From the NCBI GenBank assembly GCA_958496175.1, contig OY292277.1, positions 3,286,001-3,350,000 on the forward strand: a DNA stretch of 64,000 nt. Reading direction: 5' to 3'. Shown here in pieces: positions 13,720 through 28,000 of this stretch (within the stretch, counting starts at the first letter, position 1; every line of letters starts with the position of its first letter). The notes beneath the pieces were generated by a model, which was given only the letters and a program-made list of their open reading frames with translations, searched no databases and was not told the origin of the DNA. Made by a program: the position numbers and the translations under genes. This DNA is from Sisyra terminalis. Lineage: Eukaryota; Arthropoda; Insecta; Neuroptera; Sisyridae.

Positions 13720-16700
13720 ACGTTTAAGGGTTGAACATGCAGTTTAAGGGATGCATACTTCCCACTAAGAGGGAGAGACGAACGTGGCTTCTTCAACAAT
13801 TGCATGAACCATCGTTATATAAGGGATGATTTTCGAACCAAAGGCAGTTTCGGGTGCGTAACAATGTATAGAACGATAATATAACAATCTTTTTCGATTT
13901 CGAAACAAAAAGATTTTTCGCCAAAAAAACCGTGGGTTAACCATCGTTGATTTTTCACGAACATGGTCAAATTAAAAAAAATTTTTTTTAGGATGCCAAT
14001 CGAAAGTACAAGTCTATCTGTACATGCTGTGCTAATTTTTCCCATAACAAACCACGTTTAAGGGTTGAACATGCAGTTTAAGGGATGCATACTTCCCACT
14101 AAGAGGGAGAGACGAACGTGGCTTCTTCAACAATTGCATGTACCATCGTTATATAAGGGATGATTTTCGAACCAAAGGCAGTTTCGGGATCGTAACAATG
14201 TATAGAACGATAATATAACAATCTTTTTCGATTTCGAAACAAAAAGATTTTTCGCCAAAAAAAACCGTGGGTTAACCATCGTTGATTTTTCACGAACATG
14301 GTCAAATTAAAAAAAATTTTTTTTAGGATGCCAATCGAAAGTACAAGTCTATCTGTACATGCTGTGCTAATTTTTCCCATAACAAACCACGTTTAAGGGT
14401 TGAACATGCAGTTTAAGGGATGCATACTTCCCACTAAGAGGGAGAGACGAACGTGGCTTCTTCAACAATTGCATGTACCATCGTTATATAAGGGATGATT
14501 TTCGAACCAAAGGCAGTTTCGGGATCGTAACAATGTATAGAACGATAATATAACAATCTTTTTCGATTTCGAAACAAAAAGATTTTTCGCCAAAAAAAAC
14601 CGTGGGTTAACCATCGTTGATTTTTCACGAACATGGTCAAATTAAAAAAAATTTTTTTTAGGATGTCAATCGAAAGTACAAGTCTATCTGTACATGCTGT
14701 GCTAATTTTTCCCATAACAAACCACGTTTAAGGGTTGAACATGCAGTTTAAGGGATGCATACTTCCCACTAAGAGGGAGAGACGAACGTGGCTTCTTCAA
14801 CAATTGCATGTACCATCGTTATATAAGGGATGATTTTCGAACCAAAGGCAGTTTCGGGATCGTAACAATGTATAGAACGATAACATAACAATCTTTTTCG
14901 ATTTCGAAACCAAAAGATTTTTCGCCAAAAAAACCGTGGGTTAACCATCGTTGATTTTTCACGAACATGGTCAAATTAAAAAAAATTTTTTTTAGGATGC
15001 CAATCGAAAGTACAAGTCTATCTGTACATGCTGTGCTAATTTTTCCCATAACAAACCACGTTTAAGGGTTGAACATGCAGTTTAAGGGATGCATACTTCC
15101 CACTAAGAGGGAGAGACGAACGTGGCTTCTTCAACAATTGCATGTACCATCGTTATATAAGGGATGATTTTCGAACCAAAGGCAGTTTCGGGATCGTAAC
15201 AATGTATAGAACGATAATATAACAATCTTTTTCGATTTCGAAACCAAAAGATTTTTCGCCAAAAAAACCGTGGGTTAACCATCGTTGATTTTTCACGAAC
15301 ATGGTCAAATTAAAAAAAATTTTTTTTAGGATGCCAATCGAAAGTACAAGTCTATCTGTACATGCTGTGCAAATTTTTCCCATAACAAACCACGTTTAAG
15401 GGTTGAACATGCAGTTTAAGGGATGCATACTTCCCACTAAGAGGGAGAGACGAACGTGGCTTCTTCAACAATTGCATGAACCATCGTTATATAAGGGATG
15501 ATTTTCGAACCAAAGGCAGTTTCGGGTGCGTAACAATGTATAGAACGATAATATAACAATCTTTTTCGATTTCGAAACAAAAAGATTTTTCGCCAAAAAA
15601 ACCGTGGGTTAACCATCGTTGATTTTTCACGAACATGGTCAAATTAAAAAAAATTTTTTTTAGGATGCCAATCGAAAGTACAAGTCTATCTGTACATGCT
15701 GTGCTAATTTTTCCCATAACAAACCACGTTTAAGGGTTGAACATGCAGTTTAAGGGATGCATACTTCCCACTAAGAGGGAGAGACGAACGTGGCTTCTTC
15801 AACAATTGCATGTACCATCGTTATATAAGGGATGATTTTCGAACCAAAGGCAGTTTCGGGATCGTAACAATGTATAGAACGATAATATAACAATCTTTTT
15901 CGATTTCGAAACAAAAAGATTTTTCGCCAAAAAAAACCGTGGGTTAACCATCGTTGATTTTTCACGAACATGGTCAAATTAAAAAAAATTTTTTTTAGGA
16001 TGTCAATCGAAAGTACAAGTCTATCTGTACATGCTGTGCTAATTTTTCCCATAACAAACCACGTTTAAGGGTTGAACATGCAGTTTAAGGGATGCATACT
16101 TCCCACTAAGAGGGAGAGACGAACGTGGCTTCTTCAACAATTGCATGTACCATCGTTATATAAGGGATGATTTTCGAACCAAAGGCAGTTTCGGGATCGT
16201 AACAATGTATAGAACGATAACATAACAATCTTTTTCGATTTCGAAACCAAAAGATTTTTCGCCAAAAAAACCGTGGGTTAACCATCGTTGATTTTTCACG
16301 AACATGGTCAAATTAAAAAAAATTTTTTTTAGGATGCCAATCGAAAGTACAAGTCTATCTGTACATGCTGTGCTAATTTTTCCCATAACAAACCACGTTT
16401 AAGGGTTGAACATGCAGTTTAAGGGATGCATACTTCCCACTAAGAGGGAGAGACGAACGTGGCTTCTTCAACAATTGCATGTACCATCGTTATATAAGGG
16501 ATGATTTTCGAACCAAAGGCAGTTTCGGGATCGTAACAATGTATAGAACGATAATATAACAATCTTTTTCGATTTCGAAACCAAAAGATTTTTCGCCAAA
16601 AAAACCGTGGGTTAACCATCGTTGATTTTTCACGAACATGGTCAAATTAAAAAAAATTTTTTTTAGGATGCCAATCGAAAGTACAAGTCTATCTGTACAT

Positions 16701-19700
16701 GCTGTGCTAATTTTTCCCATAACAAACCACGTTTAAGGGTTGAACATGCAGTTTAAGGGATGCATACTTCCCACTAAGAGGGAGAGACGAACGTGGCTTC
16801 TTCAACAATTGCATGTACCATCGTTATATAAGGGATGATTTTCGAACCAAAGGCAGTTTCGGGATCGTAACAATGTATAGAACGATAATATAACAATCTT
16901 TTTCGATTTCGAAACAAAAAGATTTTTCGCCAAAAAAAACCGTGGGTTAACCATCGTTGATTTTTCACGAACATGGTCAAATTAAAAAAAATTTTTTTTA
17001 GGATGCCAATCGAAAGTACAAGTCTATCTGTACATGCTGTGCTAATTTTTCCCATAACAAACCACGTTTAAGGGTTGAACATGCAGTTTAAGGGATGCAT
17101 ACTTCCCACTAAGAGGGAGAGACGAACGTGGCTTCTTCAACAATTGCATGAACCATCGTTATATAAGGGATGATTTTCGAACCAAAGGCAGTTTCGGGAT
17201 CGTAACAATGTATAGAACGATAATATAACAATCTTTTTCGATTTCGAAACAAAAAGATTTTTCGCCAAAAAAAACCGTGGGTTAACCATCGTTGATTTTT
17301 CACGAACATGGTCAAATTAAAAAAAATTTTTTTTAGGATGCCAATCGAAAGTACAAGTCTATCTGTACATGCTGTGCTAATTTTTCCCATAACAAACCAC
17401 GTTTAAGGGTTGAACATGCAGTTTAAGGGATGCATACTTCCCACTAAGAGGGAGAGACGAACGTGGCTTCTTCAACAATTGCATGTACCATCGTTATATA
17501 AGGGATGATTTTCGAACCAAAGGCAGTTTCGGGATCGTAACAATGTATAGAACGATAATATAACAATCTTTTTCGATTTCGAAACAAAAAGATTTTTCGC
17601 CAAAAAAAACCGTGGGTTAACCATCGTTGATTTTTCACGAACATGGTCAAATTAAAAAAAATTTTTTTTAGGATGTCAATCGAAAGTACAAGTCTATCTG
17701 TACATGCTGTGCTAATTTTTCCCATAACAAACCACGTTTAAGGGTTGAACATGCAGTTTAAGGGATGCATACTTCCCACTAAGAGGGAGAGACGAACGTG
17801 GCTTCTTCAACAATTGCATGTACCATCGTTATATAAGGGATGATTTTCGAACCAAAGGCAGTTTCGGGATCGTAACAATGTATAGAACGATAACATAACA
17901 ATCTTTTTCGATTTCGAAACCAAAAGATTTTTCGCCAAAAAAACCGTGGGTTAACCATCGTTGATTTTTCACGAACATGGTCAAATTAAAAAAAATTTTT
18001 TTTAGGATGCCAATCGAAAGTACAAGTCTATCTGTACATGCTGTGCTAATTTTTCCCATAACAAACCACGTTTAAGGGTTGAACATGCAGTTTAAGGGAT
18101 GCATACTTCCCACTAAGAGGGAGAGACGAACGTGGCTTCTTCAACAATTGCATGTACCATCGTTATATAAGGGATGATTTTCGAACCAAAGGCAGTTTCG
18201 GGATCGTAACAATGTATAGAACGATAATATAACAATCTTTTTCGATTTCGAAACCAAAAGATTTTTCGCCAAAAAAACCGTGGGTTAACCATCGTTGATT
18301 TTTCACGAACATGGTCAAATTAAAAAAAATTTTTTTTAGGATGCCAATCGAAAGTACAAGTCTATCTGTACATGCTGTGCTAATTTTTCCCATAACAAAC
18401 CACGTTTAAGGGTTGAACATGCAGTTTAAGGGATGCATACTTCCCACTAAGAGGGAGAGACGAACGTGGCTTCTTCAACAATTGCATGTACCATCGTTAT
18501 ATAAGGGATGATTTTCGAACCAAAGGCAGTTTCGGGATCGTAACAATGTATAGAACGATAATATAACAATCTTTTTCGATTTCGAAACAAAAAGATTTTT
18601 CGCCAAAAAAAACCGTGGGTTAACCATCGTTGATTTTTCACGAACATGGTCAAATTAAAAAAAATTTTTTTTAGGATGCCAATCGAAAGTACAAGTCTAT
18701 CTGTACATGCTGTGCTAATTTTTCCCATAACAAACCACGTTTAAGGGTTGAACATGCAGTTTAAGGGATGCATACTTCCCACTAAGAGGGAGAGACGAAC
18801 GTGGCTTCTTCAACAATTGCATGAACCATCGTTATATAAGGGATGATTTTCGAACCAAAGGCAGTTTCGGGTGCGTAACAATGTATAGAACGATAATATA
18901 ACAATCTTTTTCGATTTCGAAACAAAAAGATTTTTCGCCAAAAAAACCGTGGGTTAACCATCGTTGATTTTTCACGAACATGGTCAAATTAAAAAAAATT
19001 TTTTTTAGGATGCCAATCGAAAGTACAAGTCTATCTGTACATGCTGTGCTAATTTTTCCCATAACAAACCACGTTTAAGGGTTGAACATGCAGTTTAAGG
19101 GATGCATACTTCCCACTAAGAGGGAGAGACGAACGTGGCTTCTTCAACAATTGCATGTACCATCGTTATATAAGGGATGATTTTCGAACCAAAGGCAGTT
19201 TCGGGATCGTAACAATGTATAGAACGATAATATAACAATCTTTTTCGATTTCGAAACAAAAAGATTTTTCGCCAAAAAAAACCGTGGGTTAACCATCGTT
19301 GATTTTTCACGAACATGGTCAAATTAAAAAAAATTTTTTTTAGGATGCCAATCGAAAGTACAAGTCTATCTGTACATGCTGTGCTAATTTTTCCCATAAC
19401 AAACCACGTTTAAGGGTTGAACATGCAGTTTAAGGGATGCATACTTCCCACTAAGAGGGAGAGACGAACGTGGCTTCTTCAACAATTGCATGTACCATCG
19501 TTATATAAGGGATGATTTTCGAACCAAAGGCAGTTTCGGGATCGTAACAATGTATAGAACGATAATATAACAATCTTTTTCGATTTCGAAACCAAAAGAT
19601 TTTTCGCCAAAAAAACCGTGGGTTAACCATCGTTGATTTTTCACGAACATGGTCAAATTAAAAAAAATTTTTTTTAGGATGCCAATCGAAAGTACAAGTC

Positions 19701-20408
19701 TATCTGTACATGCTGTGCTAATTTTTCCCATAACAAACCACGTTTAAGGGTTGAACATGCAGTTTAAGGGATGCATACTTCCCACTAAGAGGGAGAGACG
19801 AACGTGGCTTCTTCAACAATTGCATGTACCATCGTTATATAAGGGATGATTTTCGAACCAAAGGCAGTTTCGGGATCGTAACAATGTATAGAACGATAAT
19901 ATAACAATCTTTTTCGATTTCGAAACCAAAAGATTTTTCGCCAAAAAAACCGTGGGTTAACCATCGTTGATTTTTCACGAACATGGTCAAATTAAAAAAA
20001 ATTTTTTTTAGGATGCCAATCGAAAGTACAAGTCTATCTGTACATGCTGTGCTAATTTTTCCCATAACAAACCACGTTTAAGGGTTGAACATGCAGTTTA
20101 AGGGATGCATACTTCCCACTAAGAGGGAGAGACGAACGTGGCTTCTTCAACAATTGCATGTACCATCGTTATATAAGGGATGATTTTCGAACCAAAGGCA
20201 GTTTCGGGATCGTAACAATGTATAGAACGATAATATAACAATCTTTTTCGATTTCGAAACAAAAAGATTTTTCGCCAAAAAAAACCGTGGGTTAACCATC
20301 GTTGATTTTTCACGAACATGGTCAAATTAAAAAAAATTTTTTTTAGGATGCCAATCGAAAGTACAAGTCTATCTGTACATGCTGTGCTAATTTTTCCCAT
20401 AACAAACC

Positions 20409-22079
20409 ACGTTTAAGGGTTGAACATGCAGTTTAAGGGATGCATACTTCCCACTAAGAGGGAGAGACGAACGTGGCTTCTTCAACAATTGCATGAACCA
20501 TCGTTATATAAGGGATGATTTTCGAACCAAAGGCAGTTTCGGGATCGTAACAATGTATAGAACGATAATATAACAATCTTTTGCGATTTCGAAACCAAAA
20601 GATTTTTCGCCAAAAAAACCGTGGGTTAACCATCGTTGATTTTTCACGAACATGGTCAAATTAAAAAAAATTTTTTTTAGGATGCCAATCGAAAGTACAA
20701 GTCTATCTGTACATGCTGTGCCAATTTTTCCCATAACAAACCACGTTTAAGGGTTGAACATGCAGTTTAAGGGATGCATACTTCCCACTAAGAGGGAGAG
20801 ACGAACGTGGCTTCTTCAACAATTGCATGTACCATCGTTATATAAGGGATGATTTTCGAACCAAAGGCAGTTTCGGGATCGTAACAATGTATAGAACGAT
20901 AATATAACAATTTTTTTCGATATCGAAACCAAAAGATTTTTCGCCAAAAAAACCGTGGGTTAACCATCGTTGATTTTTCACGAAAATGGTCAAATTAAAA
21001 AAAATTTTTTTTAGGATGCCAATCGAAAGTACTAGTCTATCTGTACATGCTGTGCCAATTTTTCCCATAACAAACCACGATTAAGGGTTGAACATGCAGT
21101 TTAAGGGATGCATACTTCCCACTAAGAGGGAGAGACGAACGTGGCTTCTTCAACAATTGCATGTACCATCGTTATATAAGGGATGATTTTCGAACCAAAG
21201 GCAGTTTCGGGATCGTAACAATGTATAGAACGATAATATAACAATTTTTTTCGATTTCGAAACCAAAAGATTTTTCGCCAAAAAAACCGTGGGTTAACCA
21301 TCGTTGATTTTTCACGAACATGGTCAAATTAAAAAAAAATTTTTTTAGGATGCCAATCGAAAGTACAAGTCTATCTGTACATGCTGTGCCAATTTTTCCC
21401 ATAACAAACCACGTTTAAGGGTTGAACATGCAGTTTAAGGGATGCATACTTCCCACTAAGAGGGAGAGACGAACGTGGCTTCTTCAACAATTGCATGTAC
21501 CATCGTTATATAAGGGATGATTTTCGAACCAAAGGCAGTTTCGGGATCGTAACAATGTATAGAACGATAATATAACAATCTTTTTCGATTTCGAAACAAA
21601 AAGATTTTTCGCCAAAAAAACCGTGGGTTAACCATCGTTGATTTTTCACGAACATGGTCAAATTAAAAAAAATTTTTTTTAGGATGCCAATCGAAAGTAC
21701 AAGTCTATCTGTACATGCTGTGCCAATTTTTCCCATAACAAACCACGTTTAAGGGTTGAACATGCAGTTTAAGGGATGCATACTTCCCACTAAGAGGGAG
21801 AGACGAACGTGGCTTCTTCAAAAATTGCATGTACCATCGTTATATAAGGGATGATTTTCGAACCAAAGGCAGTTTCGGGATCGTAACAATGTATAGAACG
21901 ATAATATAACAATCTTTTTCGATTTCGAAACAAAAAGATTTTTCGCCAAAAAAAACCGTGGGTTAACCATCGTTGATTTTTCACGAACATGGTCAAATTA
22001 AAAAAAATTTTTTTTAGGATGCCAATCGAAAGTACAAGTCTATCTGTACATGCTGTGCTAATTTTTCCCATAACAAACC
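20409..22079 (+). repeat. Five-monomer block, copy 2
   Basis: Carries the same ordered series of rare variants as 8367-10037, with a lag of 36 monomers. The monomers on either side of the two blocks differ, so the exchange boundaries lie near monomer junctions. Confidence 0.85.
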
Positions 22080-25000
22080 ACGTTTAAGGGTTGAACATGC
22101 AGTTTAAGGGATGCATACTTCCCACTAAGAGGGAGAGACGAACGTGGCTTCTTCAACAATTGCATGTACCATCGTTATATAAGGGATGATTTTCGAACCA
22201 AAGGCAGTTTCGGGATCGTAACAATGTATAGAACGATAATATAACAATCTTTTGCGATTTCGAAACCAAAAGATTTTTCGCCAAAAAAACCGTGGGTTAA
22301 CCATCGTTGATTTTTCACGAACATGGTCAAATTAAAAAAAATTTTTTTTAGGATGCCAATCGAAAGTACAAGTCTATCTGTACATGCTGTGCCAATTTTT
22401 CCCATAACAAACCACGTTTAAGGGTTGAACATGCAGTTTAAGGGATGCATACTTCCCACTAAGAGGGAGAGACGAACGTGGCTTCTTCAACAATTGCATG
22501 TACCATCGTTATATAAGGGATGATTTTCGAACCAAAGGCAGTTTCGGGATCGTAACAATGTATAGAACGATAATATAACAATCTTTTTCGATTTCGAAAC
22601 AAAAAGATTTTTCGCCAAAAAAAACCGTGGGTTAACCATCGTTGATTTTTCACGAACATGGTCAAATTAAAAAAAAATTTTTTTAGGATGCCAATCGAAA
22701 GTACAAGTCTATCTGTACATGCTGTGCCAATTTTTCCCATAACAAACCACGTTTAAGGGTTGAACATGCAGTTTAAGGGATGCATACTTCCCACTAAGAG
22801 GGAGAGACGAACGTGGCTTCTTCAACAATTGCATGTACCATCGTTATATAAGGGATGATTTTCGAACCAAAGGCCGTTTCGGGATCGTAACAATGTATAG
22901 AACGATAATATAACAATCTTTTTCGATTTCGAAACAAAAAGATTTTTCGCCAAAAAAACCGTGGGTTAACCATCGTTGATTTTTCACGAACATGGTCAAA
23001 TTAAAAAAAAATTTTTTTAGGATGCCAATCGAAAGTACAAGTCTATCTGTACATGCTGTGCCAATTTTTCCCATAACAAACCACGTTTAAGGGTTGAACA
23101 TGCAGTTTAAGGGATGCATACTTCCCACTAAGAGGGAGAGACGAACGTGGCTTCTTCAACAATTGGATGTACCATCGTTATATAAGGGATGATTTTCGAA
23201 CCAAAGGCAGTTTCGGGATCGTAACAATGTATAGAACGATAATATAACAATCTTTTTCGATTTCGAAACAAAAAGATTTTTCGCCAAAAAAAACCGTGGG
23301 TTAACCATCGTTGATTTTTCACGAACATGGTCAAATTAAAAAAAAATTTTTTTAGGATGCCAATCGAAAGTACAAGTCTATCTGTACATGCTGTGCCAAT
23401 TTTTCCCATAACAAACCACGTTTAAGGGTTGAACATGCAGTTTAAGGGATGCATACTTCCCACTAAGAGGGAGAGACGAACGTGGCTTCTTCAACAATTG
23501 CATGTACCATCGTTATATAAGGGATGATTTTCGAACCAAAGGCAGTTTCGGGATCGTAACAATGTATAGAACGATAATATAACAATCTTTTTCGATTTCG
23601 AAACAAAAAGATTTTTCGCCAAAAAAAACCGTGGGTTAACCATCGTTGATTTTTCACGAACATGGTCAAATTAAAAAAAATTTTTTTTAGGATGCCAATC
23701 GAAAGTACAAGTCTATCTGTACATGCTGTGCTAATTTTTCCCATAACAAACCACGTTTAAGGGTTGAACATGCAGTTTAAGGGATGCATACTTCCCACTA
23801 AGAGGGAGAGACGAACGTGGCTTCTTCAACAATTGCATGAACCATCGTTATATAAGGGATGATTTTCGAACCAAAGGCAGTTTCGGGTGCGTAACAATGT
23901 ATAGAACGATAATATAACAATCTTTTTCGATTTCGAAACAAAAAGATTTTTCGCCAAAAAAACCGTGGGTTAACCATCGTTGATTTTTCACGAACATGGT
24001 CAAATTAAAAAAAATTTTTTTTAGGATGCCAATCGAAAGTACAAGTCTATCTGTACATGCTGTGCTAATTTTTCCCATAACAAACCACGTTTAAGGGTTG
24101 AACATGCAGTTTAAGGGATGCATACTTCCCACTAAGAGGGAGAGACGAACGTGGCTTCTTCAACAATTGCATGTACCATCGTTATATAAGGGATGATTTT
24201 CGAACCAAAGGCAGTTTCGGGATCGTAACAATGTATAGAACGATAATATAACAATCTTTTTCGATTTCGAAACAAAAAGATTTTTCGCCAAAAAAAACCG
24301 TGGGTTAACCATCGTTGATTTTTCACGAACATGGTCAAATTAAAAAAAATTTTTTTTAGGATGCCAATCGAAAGTACAAGTCTATCTGTACATGCTGTGC
24401 TAATTTTTCCCATAACAAACCACGTTTAAGGGTTGAACATGCAGTTTAAGGGATGCATACTTCCCACTAAGAGGGAGAGACGAACGTGGCTTCTTCAACA
24501 ATTGCATGTACCATCGTTATATAAGGGATGATTTTCGAACCAAAGGCAGTTTCGGGATCGTAACAATGTATAGAACGATAATATAACAATCTTTTTCGAT
24601 TTCGAAACAAAAAGATTTTTCGCCAAAAAAAACCGTGGGTTAACCATCGTTGATTTTTCACGAACATGGTCAAATTAAAAAAAAATTTTTTTAGGATGCC
24701 AATCGAACGTACAAGTCTATCTGTACATGCTGTGCCAATTTTTCCCAAAACAAACCACGTTTAAGGGTTGAACATGCAGTTTAAGGGATGCATACTTCCC
24801 ACTAAGAGGGAGAGACGAACGTGGCTTCTTCAACAATTGCATGTACCATCGTTATATAAGGGATGATTTTCGAACCAAAGGCAGTTTCGGGATCGTAACA
24901 ATGTATAGAACGATAATATAACAATCTTTTTCGATTTCGAAACAAAAAGATTTTTCGCCAAAAAAACCGTGGGTTAACCATCGTTGATTTTTCACGAACA

Positions 25001-28000
25001 TGGTCAAATTAAAAAAAAATTTTTTTAGGATGCCAATCGAAAGTACAAGTCTATCTGTACATGCTGTGCCAATTTTTCCCATAACAAACCACGTTTAAGG
25101 GTTGAACATGCAGTTTAAGGGATGCATACTTCCCACTAAGAGGGAGAGACGAACGTGGCTTCTTCAACAATTGCATGTACCATCGTTATATAAGGGATGA
25201 TTTTCGAACCAAAGGCAGTTTCGGGATCGTAACAATGTATAGAACGATAATATAACAATCTTTTTCGATTTCGAAACAAAAAGATTTTTCGCCAAAAAAA
25301 ACCGTGGGTTAACCATCGTTGATTTTTCACGAACATGGTCAAATTAAAAAAAATTTTTTTTAGGATGCCAATCGAAAGTACAAGTCTATCTGTACATGCT
25401 GTGCTAATTTTTCCCATAACAAACCACGTTTAAGGGTTGAACATGCAGTTTAAGGGATGCATACTTCCCACTAAGAGGGAGAGACGAACGTGGCTTCTTC
25501 AACAATTGCATGTACCATCGTTATATAAGGGATGATTTTCGAACCAAAGGCAGTTTCGGGATCGTAACAATGTATAGAACGATAATATAACAATCTTTTG
25601 CGATTTCGAAACCAAAAGATTTTTCGCCAAAAAAACCGTGGGTTAACCATCGTTGATTTTTCACGAACATGGTCAAATTAAAAAAAAATTTTTTTAGGAT
25701 GCCAATCGAAAGTACAAGTCTATCTGTACATGCTGTGCCAATTTTTCCCATAACAAACCACGTTTAAGGGTTGAACATGCAGTTTAAGGGATGCATACTT
25801 CCCACTAAGAGGGAGAGACGAACGTGGCTTCTTCAACAATTGCATGTACCATCGTTATATAAGGGATGATTTTCGAACCAAAGGCAGTTTCGGGATCGTA
25901 ACAATGTATAGAACGATAATATAACAATTTTTTTCGATATCGAAACCAAAAGATTTTTCGCCAAAAAAACCGTGGGTTAACCATCGTTGATTTTTCACGA
26001 AAATGGTCAAATTAAAAAAAATTTTTTTTAGGATGCCAATCGAAAGTACTAGTCTATCTGTACATGCTGTGCCAATTTTTCCCATAACAAACCACGATTA
26101 AGGGTTGAACATGCAGTTTAAGGGATGCATACTTCCCACTAAGAGGGAGAGACGAACGTGGCTTCTTCAACAATTGCATGTACCATCGTTATATAAGGGA
26201 TGATTTTCGAACCAAAGGCAGTTTCGGGATCGTAACAATGTATAGAACGATAATATAACAATCTTTTTCGATTTCGAAACAAAAAGATTTTTCGCCAAAA
26301 AAACCGTGGGTTAACCATCGTTGATTTTTCACGAACATGGTCAAATTAAAAAAAATTTTTTTTAGGATGCCAATCGAAAGTACAAGTCTATCTGTACATG
26401 CTGTGCCAATTTTTCCCATAACAAACCACGTTTAAGGGTTGAACATGCAGTTTAAGGGATGCATACTTCCCACTAAGAGGGAGAGACGAACGTGGCTTCT
26501 TCAACAATTGGATGTACCATCGTTATATAAGGGATGATTTTCGAACCAAAGGCAGTTTCGGGATCGTAACAATGTATAGAACGATAATATAACAATCTTT
26601 TGCGATTTCGAAACAAAAAGATTTTTCGCCAAAAAAAACCGTGGGTTAACCATCGTTGATTTTTCACGAACATGGTCAAATTAAAAAAAATTTTTTTTAG
26701 GATGCCAATCGAAAGTACAAGTCTATCTGTACATGCTGTGCCAATTTTTCCCATAACAAACCACGTTTAAGGGTTGAACATGCAGTTTAAGGGATGCATA
26801 CTTCCCACTAAGAGGGAGAGACGAACGTGGCTTCTTCAACAATTGCATGTACCATCGTTATATAAGGGATGATTTTCGAACCAAAGGCAGTTTCGGGATC
26901 GTAACAATGTATAGAACGATAATATAACAATCTTTTTCGATTTCGAAACAAAAAGATTTTTCGCCAAAAAAAACCGTGGGTTAACCATCGTTGATTTTTC
27001 ACGAACATGGTCAAATTAAAAAAAATTTTTTTTAGGATGCCAATCGAAAGTACAAGTCTATCTGTACATGCTGTGCTAATTTTTCCCATAACAAACCACG
27101 TTTAAGGGTTGAACATGCAGTTTAAGGGATGCATACTTCCCACTAAGAGGGAGAGACGAACGTGGCTTCTTCAACAATTGCATGTACCATCGTTATATAA
27201 GGGATGATTTTCGAACCAAAGGCAGTTTCGGGATCGTAACAATGTATAGAACGATAATATAACAATCTTTTGCGATTTCGAAACCAAAAGATTTTTCGCC
27301 AAAAAAACCGTGGGTTAACCATCGTTGATTTTTCACGAACATGGTCAAATTAAAAAAAATTTTTTTTAGGATGCCAATCGAAAGTACAAGTCTATCTGTA
27401 CATGCTGTGCCAATTTTTCCCATAACAAACCACGTTTAAGGGTTGAACATGCTGTTTAAGGGATGCATACTTCCCACTAAGAGGGAGAGACGAACGTGGC
27501 TTCTTCAACAATTGCATGTACCATCGTTATATAAGGGATGATTTTCGAACCAAAGGCAGTTTCGGGATCGTAACAATGTATAGAACGATAATATAACAAT
27601 CTTTTTCGATTTCGAAACAAAAAGATTTTTCGCCAAAAAAACCGTGGGTTAACCATCGTTGATTTTTCACGAACATGGTCAAATTAAAAAAAATTTTTTT
27701 TAGGATGCCAATCGAAAGTACAAGTCTATCTGTACATGCTGTGCCAATTTTTCCCATAACAAACCACGTTTAAGGGTTGAACATGCAGTTTAAGGGATGC
27801 ATACTTCCCACTAAGAGGGAGAGACGAACGTGGCTTCTTCAACAATTGCATGTACCATCGTTATATAAGGGATGATTTTCGAACCAAAGGCAGTTTCGGG
27901 ATCGTAACAATGTATAGAACGATAATATAACAATCTTTTGCGATTTCGAAACCAAAAGATTTTTCGCCAAAAAAACCGTGGGTTAACCATCGTTGATTTT

